Shown here one piece after another: positions 17,902 through 25,155 of a stretch of 64,000 nucleotides of DNA. Location: positions 2,644,001-2,708,000 of the forward strand of contig NZ_CP093280.1 in assembly GCF_026651855.1 (NCBI RefSeq), read 5' to 3'. Position 1 is the stretch's first letter; each line of letters opens with the position of its first letter. The stretch is from Pseudomonas silvicola (GTDB taxonomy: Bacteria > Pseudomonadota > Gammaproteobacteria > Pseudomonadales > Pseudomonadaceae). A model generated the notes under the pieces. That model did no database searches. It worked only from the letters and a program-made list of their open reading frames with translations, and was not told where the DNA came from. A program made the translations under genes and the position numbers.

Positions 17902-18339
17902 ATGCCGTTGACTGACCAACACCGTTTCGGAATGCAGCTAGCCCAGATGTCCAGGGGCTGGCGCGCGGAGCTGGACCGCCGCCTGGCTGGCCTGGGCCTG
18001 TCCCAGGCGCGCTGGCTGGTGCTGCTGCACCTGGCCCGCTTCCAGGAAACCCCTACCCAGCGCGAGCTGGCGCAAAGCGTGGGGGTCGAAGGTCCGACAC
18101 TGGCGCGCTTGCTCGACAGCCTGGAAACCCAGGGTCTGGTCCAGCGCCAGGCCGTGCTGGAGGACCGTCGGGCGAAAAAGATCGTGCTGTGCGAGCCGGC
18201 CCGGCCGTTGATCGAGCAGATCGAAACCATTGCCAACGCCTTGCGGGCTGAGCTGTTCGTGGGCGTGGACGAGGCCGAAATGCGCGTGTGCATGCGCGTG
18301 CACCAGCAGATTCTGGACAACCTCGAGAAAAAATCCTGA
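17902..18339 (+). CDS. MarR-family transcriptional regulator
   Basis: This 145-residue winged-helix dimeric regulator of the SlyA/MarR type has the helix-turn-helix TQRELAQSVGVEGPTLARLLDSLETQGLV. The wing follows with the signature DRRAKKI. N- and C-terminal helices supply the dimer interface. The ATG at 17902 (MPLTDQHRF) is chosen over a TTG at 17878; the ribosome site is weak in either case. It lies between recQ and a fimV-like gene, a neighbourhood I recall in P. aeruginosa too. The target genes and ligand are unknown; the FimV-like gene 86 bases downstream or the regulator itself are plausible targets. Confidence 0.88.
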   Translation: MPLTDQHRFGMQLAQMSRGWRAELDRRLAGLGLSQARWLVLLHLARFQETPTQRELAQSVGVEGPTLARLLDSLETQGLVQRQAVLEDRRAKKIVLCEPARPLIEQIETIANALRAELFVGVDEAEMRVCMRVHQQILDNLEKKS

Positions 18340-18425
18340 GCACCCGGGTAACAGAGGCTTTGAGAAAGGGCGGTTCGCCGTCTATAACCAGAATGACAGG
18401 AAGCCGGTTCCTAAAAGGGATTCTC

Positions 18426-20537
18426 ATGCTAGAGCGTTCGTGGCCCATGTGTTTCGGGCCGTTCTCCAGACCGATCACCGCTGCCCTTTTGGCGGCCGTT
18501 TTGGCCGGCACCGCTTCCCAGGCACAAGCGCTGGGCCTGGGTGACATCACCCTGCACTCGTCGCTGGGGCAACCGCTGAACGCCGACATCGCCCTGGTTG
18601 ATGCCAAGGGGTTGGATGATGCAGACCTGTCGGTGGCCCTGGCCACGGCGGAGGACTTCGCCCGTGCGGGCGTCGACCGAGCGTTTTTCCTCAACGACCT
18701 GCGCTTTCAGCCGGTGCTGCGCGGTGATCGCACCTTCATTCACGTCAGCAGCACCAAGGCGGTTACCGAGCCCTACCTGAATTTCCTGGTTCAGTTGAAC
18801 CGGCCCAGCGGCCAGTTGCTACGCGAGTTCACCGTGTTGCTCGACCCCCCCGGCACCGTGAACCTACCGCCGGCGCCGAAGTTGGATGACATCCCCGTCA
18901 GCAGCATCGCCAGCGCCGCCAGCGTGCCGGCACGTGCCAGTGCGCCGAAAGTGGCGGCGCCACTGCCACCCGCCGCCCAGGGCAAACGCCTGGATGTGCA
19001 ACGCGGGGACAGCTTCTGGAGCATCGCCAAGCGCTTGCAGGCGGCAGGTACGCCAACGCCGGGCAATACCCTGGTGCGCGACCTGCGGGCACTGAACCCG
19101 GGCCAACTCAAGGCCGGGCAGAGCCTGCTGTTGCCCGATGTCGCCATTTTACCTGGCGCTGCCCCTGCGGTGCCCGCCGCTCCGGTTGCCGCGCCGGTAC
19201 CCACCCCCGCGCCTGCGCCAGCCCAAGCGGTACCGGCCCCTGTGCCCGCGGCGGCGGACAGCACGGCCGAGCCGGCCCCGGTCGCACCCGTGGCCGATCC
19301 CGGTGCGCAGCCCCAGGTTCTGCAAAAAGACATAGATGAGCTCAACGCCAAGCTGCAGGCCCTGCAGGCACAGGTGAGCGCCAAGGACCAGCAAGTACAG
19401 CAATTGCAGAACCAGCTGGCCCAGGCCCGTGCTGCCCGCGCGCCTGCCCCCGCCTTGCCGGTGGTGGATGACAGCGGCGATATCCCTTGGCTGCCGATTC
19501 TGGGCGTGGTCCTGATCCTGCTGCTGTTGGCCGGGATGGTCTACAACCGCCGCCGCCAGAAAACCGTGTTGCTGGCCCCGGCCGTGGTATTCGACAGGCC
19601 TGACCCTGACGTGCTCATCAAGCCGGCCCAGGAAGACGTGGTTCCCGCGTGGGAACTGACCGAAGACGAGCCGTCGCCTGCCCCTCGGCGCGAAAGCGGT
19701 CCCGCGACGGACGCCCTGGACGGTGCCAGCATCTACATTGCCTACGGCCGCTTCAACGAAGCCACGGCCATCCTGCGCGAAGGCCTGCAAAAGGAGCCTC
19801 ACCGCACGGACTTGCGCCTGCGTTTGCTGGAGGTGCTGGGCCAGCAAGGTGACGTCGCCGGTTTCGCCGAAGAAGAAAAGGCCTTGCTGGCGCAGGATTT
19901 CAGCGCCGAGAAAATCGACGCCATTCGCGAGCATTACCCCAAGTTGCAGCCTGCACCGCAGCCGGTGGCAGCGCCGTCGCTGGCGGCCGTTGCCGCCGTG
20001 GCTCCGGCCATCGCGCAAGCGCCCGTGGAGCCGGCGGCAGCAGCCCCGTTGGAAGATTTTCAGCTCAACCTGGATGATCTGTCCATGGACGCCGACTGGG
20101 ACCTGGTGAGCCCATTCGATCCAGCCCCTGCACGCAAACCGGGCGATGCACTGCCGGACGCTGCTGAACCGGTTACCCAGGAGTTCGCCAGCAACCTGAA
20201 GGAATTCCCGGACGTGTACGAGTTGCCTGACGAACAGTTTCTCAGCGACTTCGCCGAAGAGCCGCAGGCTGAAGAAGACAAGCCGGCTGATGGCCTGGAT
20301 GACGCCTTCCTCGACAACTTCGTGGCCGGTGCCGACCTGCCGGAGCTGGACGCCCTGACCGTCGACTTCGACGCGCTGGACACGCCGCAGGCGTCCGCGC
20401 AGAAGCTGGAGCAGGCCCAACACTGCATCGACCAGGGTGACATGCGCAGCGCCGCAGACCTCTTGCACGAAGTACTGCGCGAAGGGGACGATGTCTACAA
20501 GCAGGTAGCACGTCAGTTGCTATCGAAAATTGCCTGA
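18426..20537 (+). CDS. FimV/HubP-like LysM membrane protein
   Basis: This 703-residue inner-membrane protein is related to the polar organiser FimV. After a signal/anchor segment it starts with the FimV N-terminal domain (LGLGDITLHSSLGQPLNADI). A LysM peptidoglycan-binding domain follows at about 187-240 (VQRGDSFWSIAKRL), then a Pro/Ala-rich linker, a coiled coil at about 300-340, one membrane helix at about 353-375 and an acidic cytoplasmic region with a TPR-like segment (IYIAYGRFNEATAIL). The conserved FimV C-terminal motif is AQHCIDQGDMRSAADLL. Start choice: AAGGGA six bases before ATG 18426; an earlier ATG at 18393 is possible. There are no pilus genes nearby, so a role in polarity or cell envelope organisation is only inferred. 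Confidence 0.85.
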   Translation: MLERSWPMCFGPFSRPITAALLAAVLAGTASQAQALGLGDITLHSSLGQPLNADIALVDAKGLDDADLSVALATAEDFARAGVDRAFFLNDLRFQPVLRGDRTFIHVSSTKAVTEPYLNFLVQLNRPSGQLLREFTVLLDPPGTVNLPPAPKLDDIPVSSIASAASVPARASAPKVAAPLPPAAQGKRLDVQRGDSFWSIAKRLQAAGTPTPGNTLVRDLRALNPGQLKAGQSLLLPDVAILPGAAPAVPAAPVAAPVPTPAPAPAQAVPAPVPAAADSTAEPAPVAPVADPGAQPQVLQKDIDELNAKLQALQAQVSAKDQQVQQLQNQLAQARAARAPAPALPVVDDSGDIPWLPILGVVLILLLLAGMVYNRRRQKTVLLAPAVVFDRPDPDVLIKPAQEDVVPAWELTEDEPSPAPRRESGPATDALDGASIYIAYGRFNEATAILREGLQKEPHRTDLRLRLLEVLGQQGDVAGFAEEEKALLAQDFSAEKIDAIREHYPKLQPAPQPVAAPSLAAVAAVAPAIAQAPVEPAAAAPLEDFQLNLDDLSMDADWDLVSPFDPAPARKPGDALPDAAEPVTQEFASNLKEFPDVYELPDEQFLSDFAEEPQAEEDKPADGLDDAFLDNFVAGADLPELDALTVDFDALDTPQASAQKLEQAQHCIDQGDMRSAADLLHEVLREGDDVYKQVARQLLSKIA

Positions 20538-20544
20538 GGTCGTC

Positions 20545-20826
20545 ATGAACCAGCATCGCCCCCACATCGTCATCACCTATTGCACCCAATGCCAATGGCT
20601 GTTGCGCGCCGCCTGGCTGGCCCAGGAACTGCTCAGTACCTTTGCCGACGACCTGGGCCGTGTGGCCCTGGAGCCTGGCACTGGCGGCGTGTTTCGCATC
20701 ACCTGCGACGACGTGCAAATCTGGGAGCGCAAGGCCGACGGCGGCTTTCCCGAAGCCAAGGTGCTCAAGCAGCGCGTGCGCGACCGCATCGACCCACAGC
20801 GGGATTTGGGGCATAACGACCGGTAA
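20545..20826 (+). CDS. SelT/SelW/SelH (Rdx) family thioredoxin-like protein
   Basis: This 93-residue small cytoplasmic protein has the Rdx-family signature VITYCTQCQWLLRAAWLAQELL, giving the redox motif Cys13-x-x-Cys16. The family adopts a thioredoxin-like fold, and the animal members have selenocysteine at the second position; here it is cysteine. The later GTGGVF segment is also typical. It begins 7 bases after the FimV-like stop with GAGG ahead of ATG, so the two are cotranscribed. Substrate unknown. Confidence 0.85.
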   Translation: MNQHRPHIVITYCTQCQWLLRAAWLAQELLSTFADDLGRVALEPGTGGVFRITCDDVQIWERKADGGFPEAKVLKQRVRDRIDPQRDLGHNDR

Positions 20827-20840
20827 ACCGCACAGGGGGC

Positions 20841-20866
20841 CTGCAGGACCGGGCGAAGCTCGGGAA
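20841..20866. repeat. REP element, 3' side of RAYT gene 1
   Basis: CTGCAGGACC followed by GGGCGAAGCTCGGGAAG. The core can pair as CCGGGC-GAA-GCTCGG with one G-T pair. It lies 16 bases beyond the RAYT stop codon and matches the doublet on the other side of the gene. Confidence 0.8.
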
Positions 20867-20881
20867 GAGGGCAACCCCAGG

Positions 20882-21337
20882 CTACAGCCATACCGCATCC
20901 CACAGCACATAGTCCCCGACCCTGGTCACCAACCCCGCCCTGATTGGGTTGGCAATCACATACCTTGCCAGGTGCTTGAGGTTTTCATCACGCCTCAGAG
21001 CATGATCATGAAACCCTTTCTGCCACAGGCTGCCTGTGCGTCCTGTAGCGGCGTTCACCGCCAACGCTGATCGCGCCTTGACCCTACACACCATCTGCGA
21101 CAGATCACCGGAAACCAACTCCACCAACCAATGCAGATGGTCTGGCATCAGTACCCAGGCAATGCTGCGCACGGTTCCCCGTTTTTCCTCTGCGACAATT
21201 TCCCGAACTACCAGCCTGCCGGTTGGCCAATGGGCAAAAACGCGTTCGCGGGCCTTGGTAGCGGTAGTAATGAGATAAATTCGCCCCGGTTCGGAAAAAC
21301 GTCCGGTGCGTAAGCTGTGCAGGTGGTAGATGGGCAT
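20882..21337 (-). CDS. rayT: REP-associated tyrosine transposase (RAYT) 1
   Basis: This 151-residue Y1/IS200-like single-strand transposase is domesticated in the REP system. The metal-binding HUH motif is His67-Leu-His69 in MPDHLHW and the nucleophile is probably Tyr126 in ARYVIANPIRAG. GSLWQKGFHDHALR is the usual block between them. Such enzymes recognise and cut REP hairpins flanking their gene; REP elements of the GGGCGAAGCTCGGG type are present on both sides. The gene appears intact. It has the same length and motif spacing as the second RAYT at 52733-53188, with clearly different sequence, so they are distinct subtypes and not recent copies. Confidence 0.93.
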   Translation of the reverse strand: MPIYHLHSLRTGRFSEPGRIYLITTATKARERVFAHWPTGRLVVREIVAEEKRGTVRSIAWVLMPDHLHWLVELVSGDLSQMVCRVKARSALAVNAATGRTGSLWQKGFHDHALRRDENLKHLARYVIANPIRAGLVTRVGDYVLWDAVWL

Positions 21338-21441
21338 GTCCGTTGCCTCGTAATCATGGGGAACGGTTACCTTATCGGAAGGACGCGGCGGACGCTGCCT
21401 CGTTGGTTTTCGGGGTGTTTCCAGGAGTTCCGCGGCGTTCT

Positions 21442-21509
21442 TTTCCCGAGCTTCGCCCGGTCCTACACGGACTGTGGGTGTGTTGTAGGACCGGGCGAAG
21501 CTCGGGAAG
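21442..21509. repeat. REP doublet (REPIN), 5' side of RAYT gene 1
   Basis: Two inverted REP copies: TTCCCGAGCTTCGCCCGGTCC, then a short GC spacer, then GTAGGACCGGGCGAAGCTCG followed by GGAAGCAGGCGCC. Together they can form one long hairpin, the usual REPIN form mobilised by RAYT proteins. It lies between RAYT 1 and the DUF3077 gene. Confidence 0.87.
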
Positions 21510-21523
21510 CAGGCGCCGCTTAT

Positions 21524-21778
21524 CTACCGGTAATGGTGAATTCCATCAATCGCCGCAACCACCAGGGGCTTGGCCAATTCCACCAGATGGAACAGCGACA
21601 TGGCCTGCTTGCTGGCGAGGCAATCGAGCAGGTGGGAGGCATGCATCAGTGCCTCCTCGGCAGGCAGGCCGGGGCGCACAGTGAAGAGGGTGAGATTGGC
21701 GCCGGTCAAGGGGCCGAAGGCTGTTTCGGTGGTGAAGGGGGTGGGGTCTTTAGGTGGGGCGGGGACTAGGTCTGACAT
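21524..21778 (-). CDS. DUF3077-family small protein
   Basis: This 84-residue protein carries the DUF3077 hallmark LFTVRPGLPAEEALMHASHLL followed by a second helix (SLFHLVELAKPLVVAAIDG). The family is frequent in Pseudomonas, often in several copies per genome, and has no known function. The start at MSDLVPAPPKD is preceded by GGAG eight bases upstream; an earlier in-frame codon would read through a dyad-rich region and is less likely. It is a single gene between a REPIN and a 376-base upstream region of unusual structure. Confidence 0.72.
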   Translation of the reverse strand: MSDLVPAPPKDPTPFTTETAFGPLTGANLTLFTVRPGLPAEEALMHASHLLDCLASKQAMSLFHLVELAKPLVVAAIDGIHHYR

Positions 21779-22154
21779 TTTGGCGGCTCCAGAGGGATTT
21801 GAAGACTGCCAACTACCGCTCTCACACGAATAGGTGGCAGCCACGTACGGGGTGAGAGAGCCGATCAAAGCCGCCCAAATCAGCCAGGCATACGCCTCCC
21901 GTACATGGCTACCGTAAGCATTGTGAAGGCAAATAAATTGCCGGCAAAGGACTTTATGGCACCGCGCAGGGGGCTTTGATTAGCGGACTCTCACATCCGG
22001 TCATTGATGTGCAATGACCCGGGTAACGTATCCCTATGGGGTTCTGGGGACAATCTTGAGGTTGTTTCAAAAGCTGTCCGATTTTGGGGGTGTGATGGCT
22101 GCCAGGGGCAGGGCAGGAAGCATCAAGCCATGCCCTGGCTAGCCCAAATCCCCC
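21779..22154. promoter_or_regulatory. Dyad-rich region upstream of the DUF3077 gene
   Basis: No gene is seen in these 376 bases but many inverted repeats are. CTCTCAC occurs at 21819 and 21988, and its complement GTGAGAG at 21852. GTACGGG (21845) pairs with CCCGTAC (21898). A 22-base arm (GTGAGAGAGCCGATCAAAGCC at 21852) is mirrored imperfectly at about 21972-21994. GGCAA-ATAAA-TTGCC and GGTCATTG-N5-CAATGACC (21999-22019) add further stems. The region probably holds the DUF3077 promoter; I suspect a recurrent Pseudomonas intergenic element. Confidence 0.55.
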
Positions 22155-23336
22155 CTACCTCTGCCCCACCAACGTATCCACCGCCGGCACCCGTGTCTCA
22201 CTTTCCATCTGCGCATCATGCTCCAACTGATGACTGAACCGCTCCAACGACCCATGGGCCGGTTGCGCGTCGCTGGCAAACACCGGCGGGCTGAGCATGT
22301 ACGCAGTCAATATCCGGCTCAGCGCCTGCAAGCTGTCGATGTGCGTGCGTTCATACCCGTGGGTGGCATCACACCCGAATGCCAGCAACGCGGTACGAAT
22401 ATCATGCCCCGCGGTGACCGCCGAGTGCGCGTCGCTGAAGTAATACCGGAACAGGTCGCGCCGCACCGGCAGGTCGTGTTCCTGGGCCAGGCTGAGCAAG
22501 TGGCGTGACAGGTGGTAGTCATAAGGGCCGCTGGAGTCCTGCATGGCCACGCTCACCGCATGCTCGCTGGAATGCTGCCCCGGGGCCACCGGCGCGATGT
22601 CGATGCCGACGAATTCGCTGACGTCCCACGGCAGGGCGCCTGCGGCGCCGGAGCCGGTTTCTTCGGTGATGGTGAACAGCGGGTGGCAGTCGATGGGGGG
22701 CTGCTGGCCGCTTTCCACGATGGCCTTGAGGCTGGCCAGCAGCGCGGCAACGCCCGCCTTGTCGTCCAGGTGGCGGGCGCTGATGTGGCCGCTGTCAGTG
22801 AATTCGGGCAACGGGTCGAAGGCCACGAAGTCGCCGATGTTCACGCCCAGCGATTCACAGTCGGCACGGGTGCCGCAGTAGGCATCAAGACGCAGCTCCA
22901 CGTGGTCCCAACTGACCGGCAGTTGGTCGACCGCGGTGTTGAAGGCGTGCCCGGACGCCATCAGCGGCAGCACGCTGCCACGGATCACGCCCGTGTCGGT
23001 GAACACGCTGACGCGGCTGCCTTCGGCGAAGCGGCTGGACCAGCAACCCACCGGCGCCAGCGACAGGCGGCCGTTGTCCTGAACGGCGCGAACGCTGGCG
23101 CCGATGGTGTCCAGGTGGGCGGAAACCGCGCGGTCGGGGGAATTCTTCTGGCCCTGCAGGGTAGCGCGGATAGTGCCGCGCCGGGTCAGCTCGAAGGGGA
23201 TGCCCAGTTCTTCCAGGCGTTCGGCGACATAGCGCACGATGGTGTCGGTGAAACCGGTGGGGCTGGGGATGGCCAGCATTTCCAGCAGCACCTTTTGCAG
23301 GTACTGAGTGTCCGGTTCGGGGATGCGGGTGGTCAT
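22155..23336 (-). CDS. M42-family peptidase of the NAGGN osmoprotectant system
   Basis: This 393-residue metallopeptidase-like protein is the third gene of the NAGGN operon. Metal-ligand and catalytic motifs are visible: SAHLDTIGA, HLDDKAGVAALL, ITEETGSGAAG and FSDAHSA. The start MTTRIPEPD has AGGAGG six bases upstream, better than an earlier in-frame codon. Members linked to asnO and ngg are named osmoprotectant NAGGN system peptidases; the actual substrate is unproven, and turnover or trimming of the dipeptide is an inference. The gap of 70 bases to ngg suggests cotranscription. Confidence 0.88.
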   Translation of the reverse strand: MTTRIPEPDTQYLQKVLLEMLAIPSPTGFTDTIVRYVAERLEELGIPFELTRRGTIRATLQGQKNSPDRAVSAHLDTIGASVRAVQDNGRLSLAPVGCWSSRFAEGSRVSVFTDTGVIRGSVLPLMASGHAFNTAVDQLPVSWDHVELRLDAYCGTRADCESLGVNIGDFVAFDPLPEFTDSGHISARHLDDKAGVAALLASLKAIVESGQQPPIDCHPLFTITEETGSGAAGALPWDVSEFVGIDIAPVAPGQHSSEHAVSVAMQDSSGPYDYHLSRHLLSLAQEHDLPVRRDLFRYYFSDAHSAVTAGHDIRTALLAFGCDATHGYERTHIDSLQALSRILTAYMLSPPVFASDAQPAHGSLERFSHQLEHDAQMESETRVPAVDTLVGQR

Positions 23337-23406
23337 GAGGACCTCCTGAAGGTAGGGAATGGCAGTGGGGCCCTGCACAGAGACCCCACCACCCTTGTTG
23401 AAGGCG

Positions 23407-25152
23407 TCAGCTCAATACCTGGCAGTGGGGAAACAGCAGGTCCACGAACTTCTGCGCCGTGGGCCGCGGTTCGTGGTTCGCCAGGCCGACGCGTTCGTTG
23501 GCTTCGATGAACACGTACTCCGGTTGGTCAGCCGCCGGCACCATCAGGTCCAGGCCCACCACCGGTATGTTCAAGGCGCGGGCCGCGCGCACCGCAGCGT
23601 CTGCCAGGGCAGGGTGGAGGATGTCGGTGACGTCCTCCAGGTGGCCACCAGTGTGCAGGTTGGCGGTGCGGCGCACGGCCAGTTCCTGGCCTGCCGGCAG
23701 CACGGTGTCGTAGTCCACGCCAGCGGCGTGCAGGGTGCGCTGGGTTTCGTGGTCCAGCGGAATACGGCTTTCGCCACTGGTGGCGGCCTGGCGACGCCGG
23801 CTCTGGGCTTCGATCAGCGCGCCGATGGCGTGCTGGCCGTCGCCGATGATCTGCGCCGGGCGGCGGATGGCCGCCGCCACGACTTCAAAGCCGATGACCA
23901 CGATGCGCAGGTCGCAGCCTTCGTGGAAGCTTTCCAGCAGCACGCGGCTGTCGAAACGGTGCGCATGCTCGATGGCTTGCTGCACCTCGTCCAGCGTGCT
24001 CAGGTCCACGGCCACACCCTGGCCCTGCTCACCGTCCACCGGCTTGACCACGACGCGCCCATGTTCCTGCAGGAAGTCGTCGTTGTCGTCGGCGCTGCCG
24101 GCCAATTGCTGGGCGGGCATGCTCAGCCCGGCAGCGCTCAGCACCTTGTGGGTCAGGTGCTTGTCCTGGCACAGGTTCATGCTGATGGCGCTGGTGAGGT
24201 CGCACAGCGACTCGCGGCAGCGAATGCTGCGGCCACGGTGGCTGAGGGTGAACAGGCCGGCATCGGCGTCGTCGATCTGCACGTCGATACCGCGGCGCAG
24301 GGCCTCGTCGACGATGATGCGCGCATAGGGGTTCAGCTCGGCGCCGGGGCCGGGGCCCAGGAACAGCGACTGGTTGATGCCGTTCTTGCGCTTGATGGCG
24401 AAGGTGGGCAGGGCGCGGAAATCCAGCTTGGCGTAGAGGTTCTTGGCCAGGCGGTTATCGTGCAGCACGGAGAGGTCCAGGTAGCTCAGGCCCCGGCTCA
24501 TGAAGTGTTCGATCAGGTGGCGCACCAGCACTTCACCAACGCCTGGGCGGGTGCAGCGCGGGTCCACGGCCAGGCACCACAGGCTGCTGCCGTGCTCGGG
24601 GTCGTGGAAGGCCTTCTGGTGGTTCAAGCCCATGACACTGCCGATTACCTGGCCGTTGTCTTCGTCTTCGGCCAGCCAGTACACCGGGCCGCCCTGGTGG
24701 CGTGGTGTCAGGCGGGTGGGGTCGATGGGCAGCATGCGGCGCTTGAGGTAGAGCTGGTTGATAGCCTCCCAGTCGGCGTCGCTTTGCGCCCGACGAATAC
24801 GGAAGCCGCGAAACACCCGCTGCGCCGGGCGGTAATCGCTGAACCACAGGCGTAGCGTGTCGGAAGGGTCGAGGAACAGATGCTGCGGGGCTTGGGCCAG
24901 TACCTGCTGGGGAGCGGCGACGTACAGGGCGATGTCGCGCTCGCCCTGGTGTTCGTTGCCCAGTTCGGCCGCCAGGCTTGCGGGGTCTGGGAAGGTATGG
25001 CCGATCAGCAGCCGGCCCCAACCGCAATGCACCGCGTGGGGCTGGCCGTCTGGCACGCTGCCGTCCTCGGCAAAGCGCGCCTGCAGGCGCTCATAGGTGG
25101 GCGACTGGCCCCGCAGCAGGCGCTGGTTATAGGCAGTGGCATGGGCTTTCAT
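23407..25152 (-). CDS. ngg: N-acetylglutaminylglutamine synthetase
   Basis: This 581-residue two-domain enzyme makes the dipeptide backbone of NAGGN, a compatible solute accumulated at high salt. The first half contains a GNAT acetyltransferase fold (LAVDPRCTRPGVGEVLVRHL and NLYAKLDF). The second half is an ATP-grasp ligase resembling glutathione/cyanophycin synthetases (KPVDGEQGQGVAVDL, then VVGLDLMV and FIEANERVGLANH). It starts 3 bases after asnO on the same strand. This pairing of GNAT and ATP-grasp is diagnostic of Ngg. Confidence 0.93.
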   Translation of the reverse strand: MKAHATAYNQRLLRGQSPTYERLQARFAEDGSVPDGQPHAVHCGWGRLLIGHTFPDPASLAAELGNEHQGERDIALYVAAPQQVLAQAPQHLFLDPSDTLRLWFSDYRPAQRVFRGFRIRRAQSDADWEAINQLYLKRRMLPIDPTRLTPRHQGGPVYWLAEDEDNGQVIGSVMGLNHQKAFHDPEHGSSLWCLAVDPRCTRPGVGEVLVRHLIEHFMSRGLSYLDLSVLHDNRLAKNLYAKLDFRALPTFAIKRKNGINQSLFLGPGPGAELNPYARIIVDEALRRGIDVQIDDADAGLFTLSHRGRSIRCRESLCDLTSAISMNLCQDKHLTHKVLSAAGLSMPAQQLAGSADDNDDFLQEHGRVVVKPVDGEQGQGVAVDLSTLDEVQQAIEHAHRFDSRVLLESFHEGCDLRIVVIGFEVVAAAIRRPAQIIGDGQHAIGALIEAQSRRRQAATSGESRIPLDHETQRTLHAAGVDYDTVLPAGQELAVRRTANLHTGGHLEDVTDILHPALADAAVRAARALNIPVVGLDLMVPAADQPEYVFIEANERVGLANHEPRPTAQKFVDLLFPHCQVLS

Positions 25153-25155
25153 CGG

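Noticed and set aside
20882-21337. RAYT genes considered as active IS200/IS605 insertion sequences
   Set aside because: No accessory TnpB, no IS ends; flanks are REP elements, which fits domesticated RAYTs.
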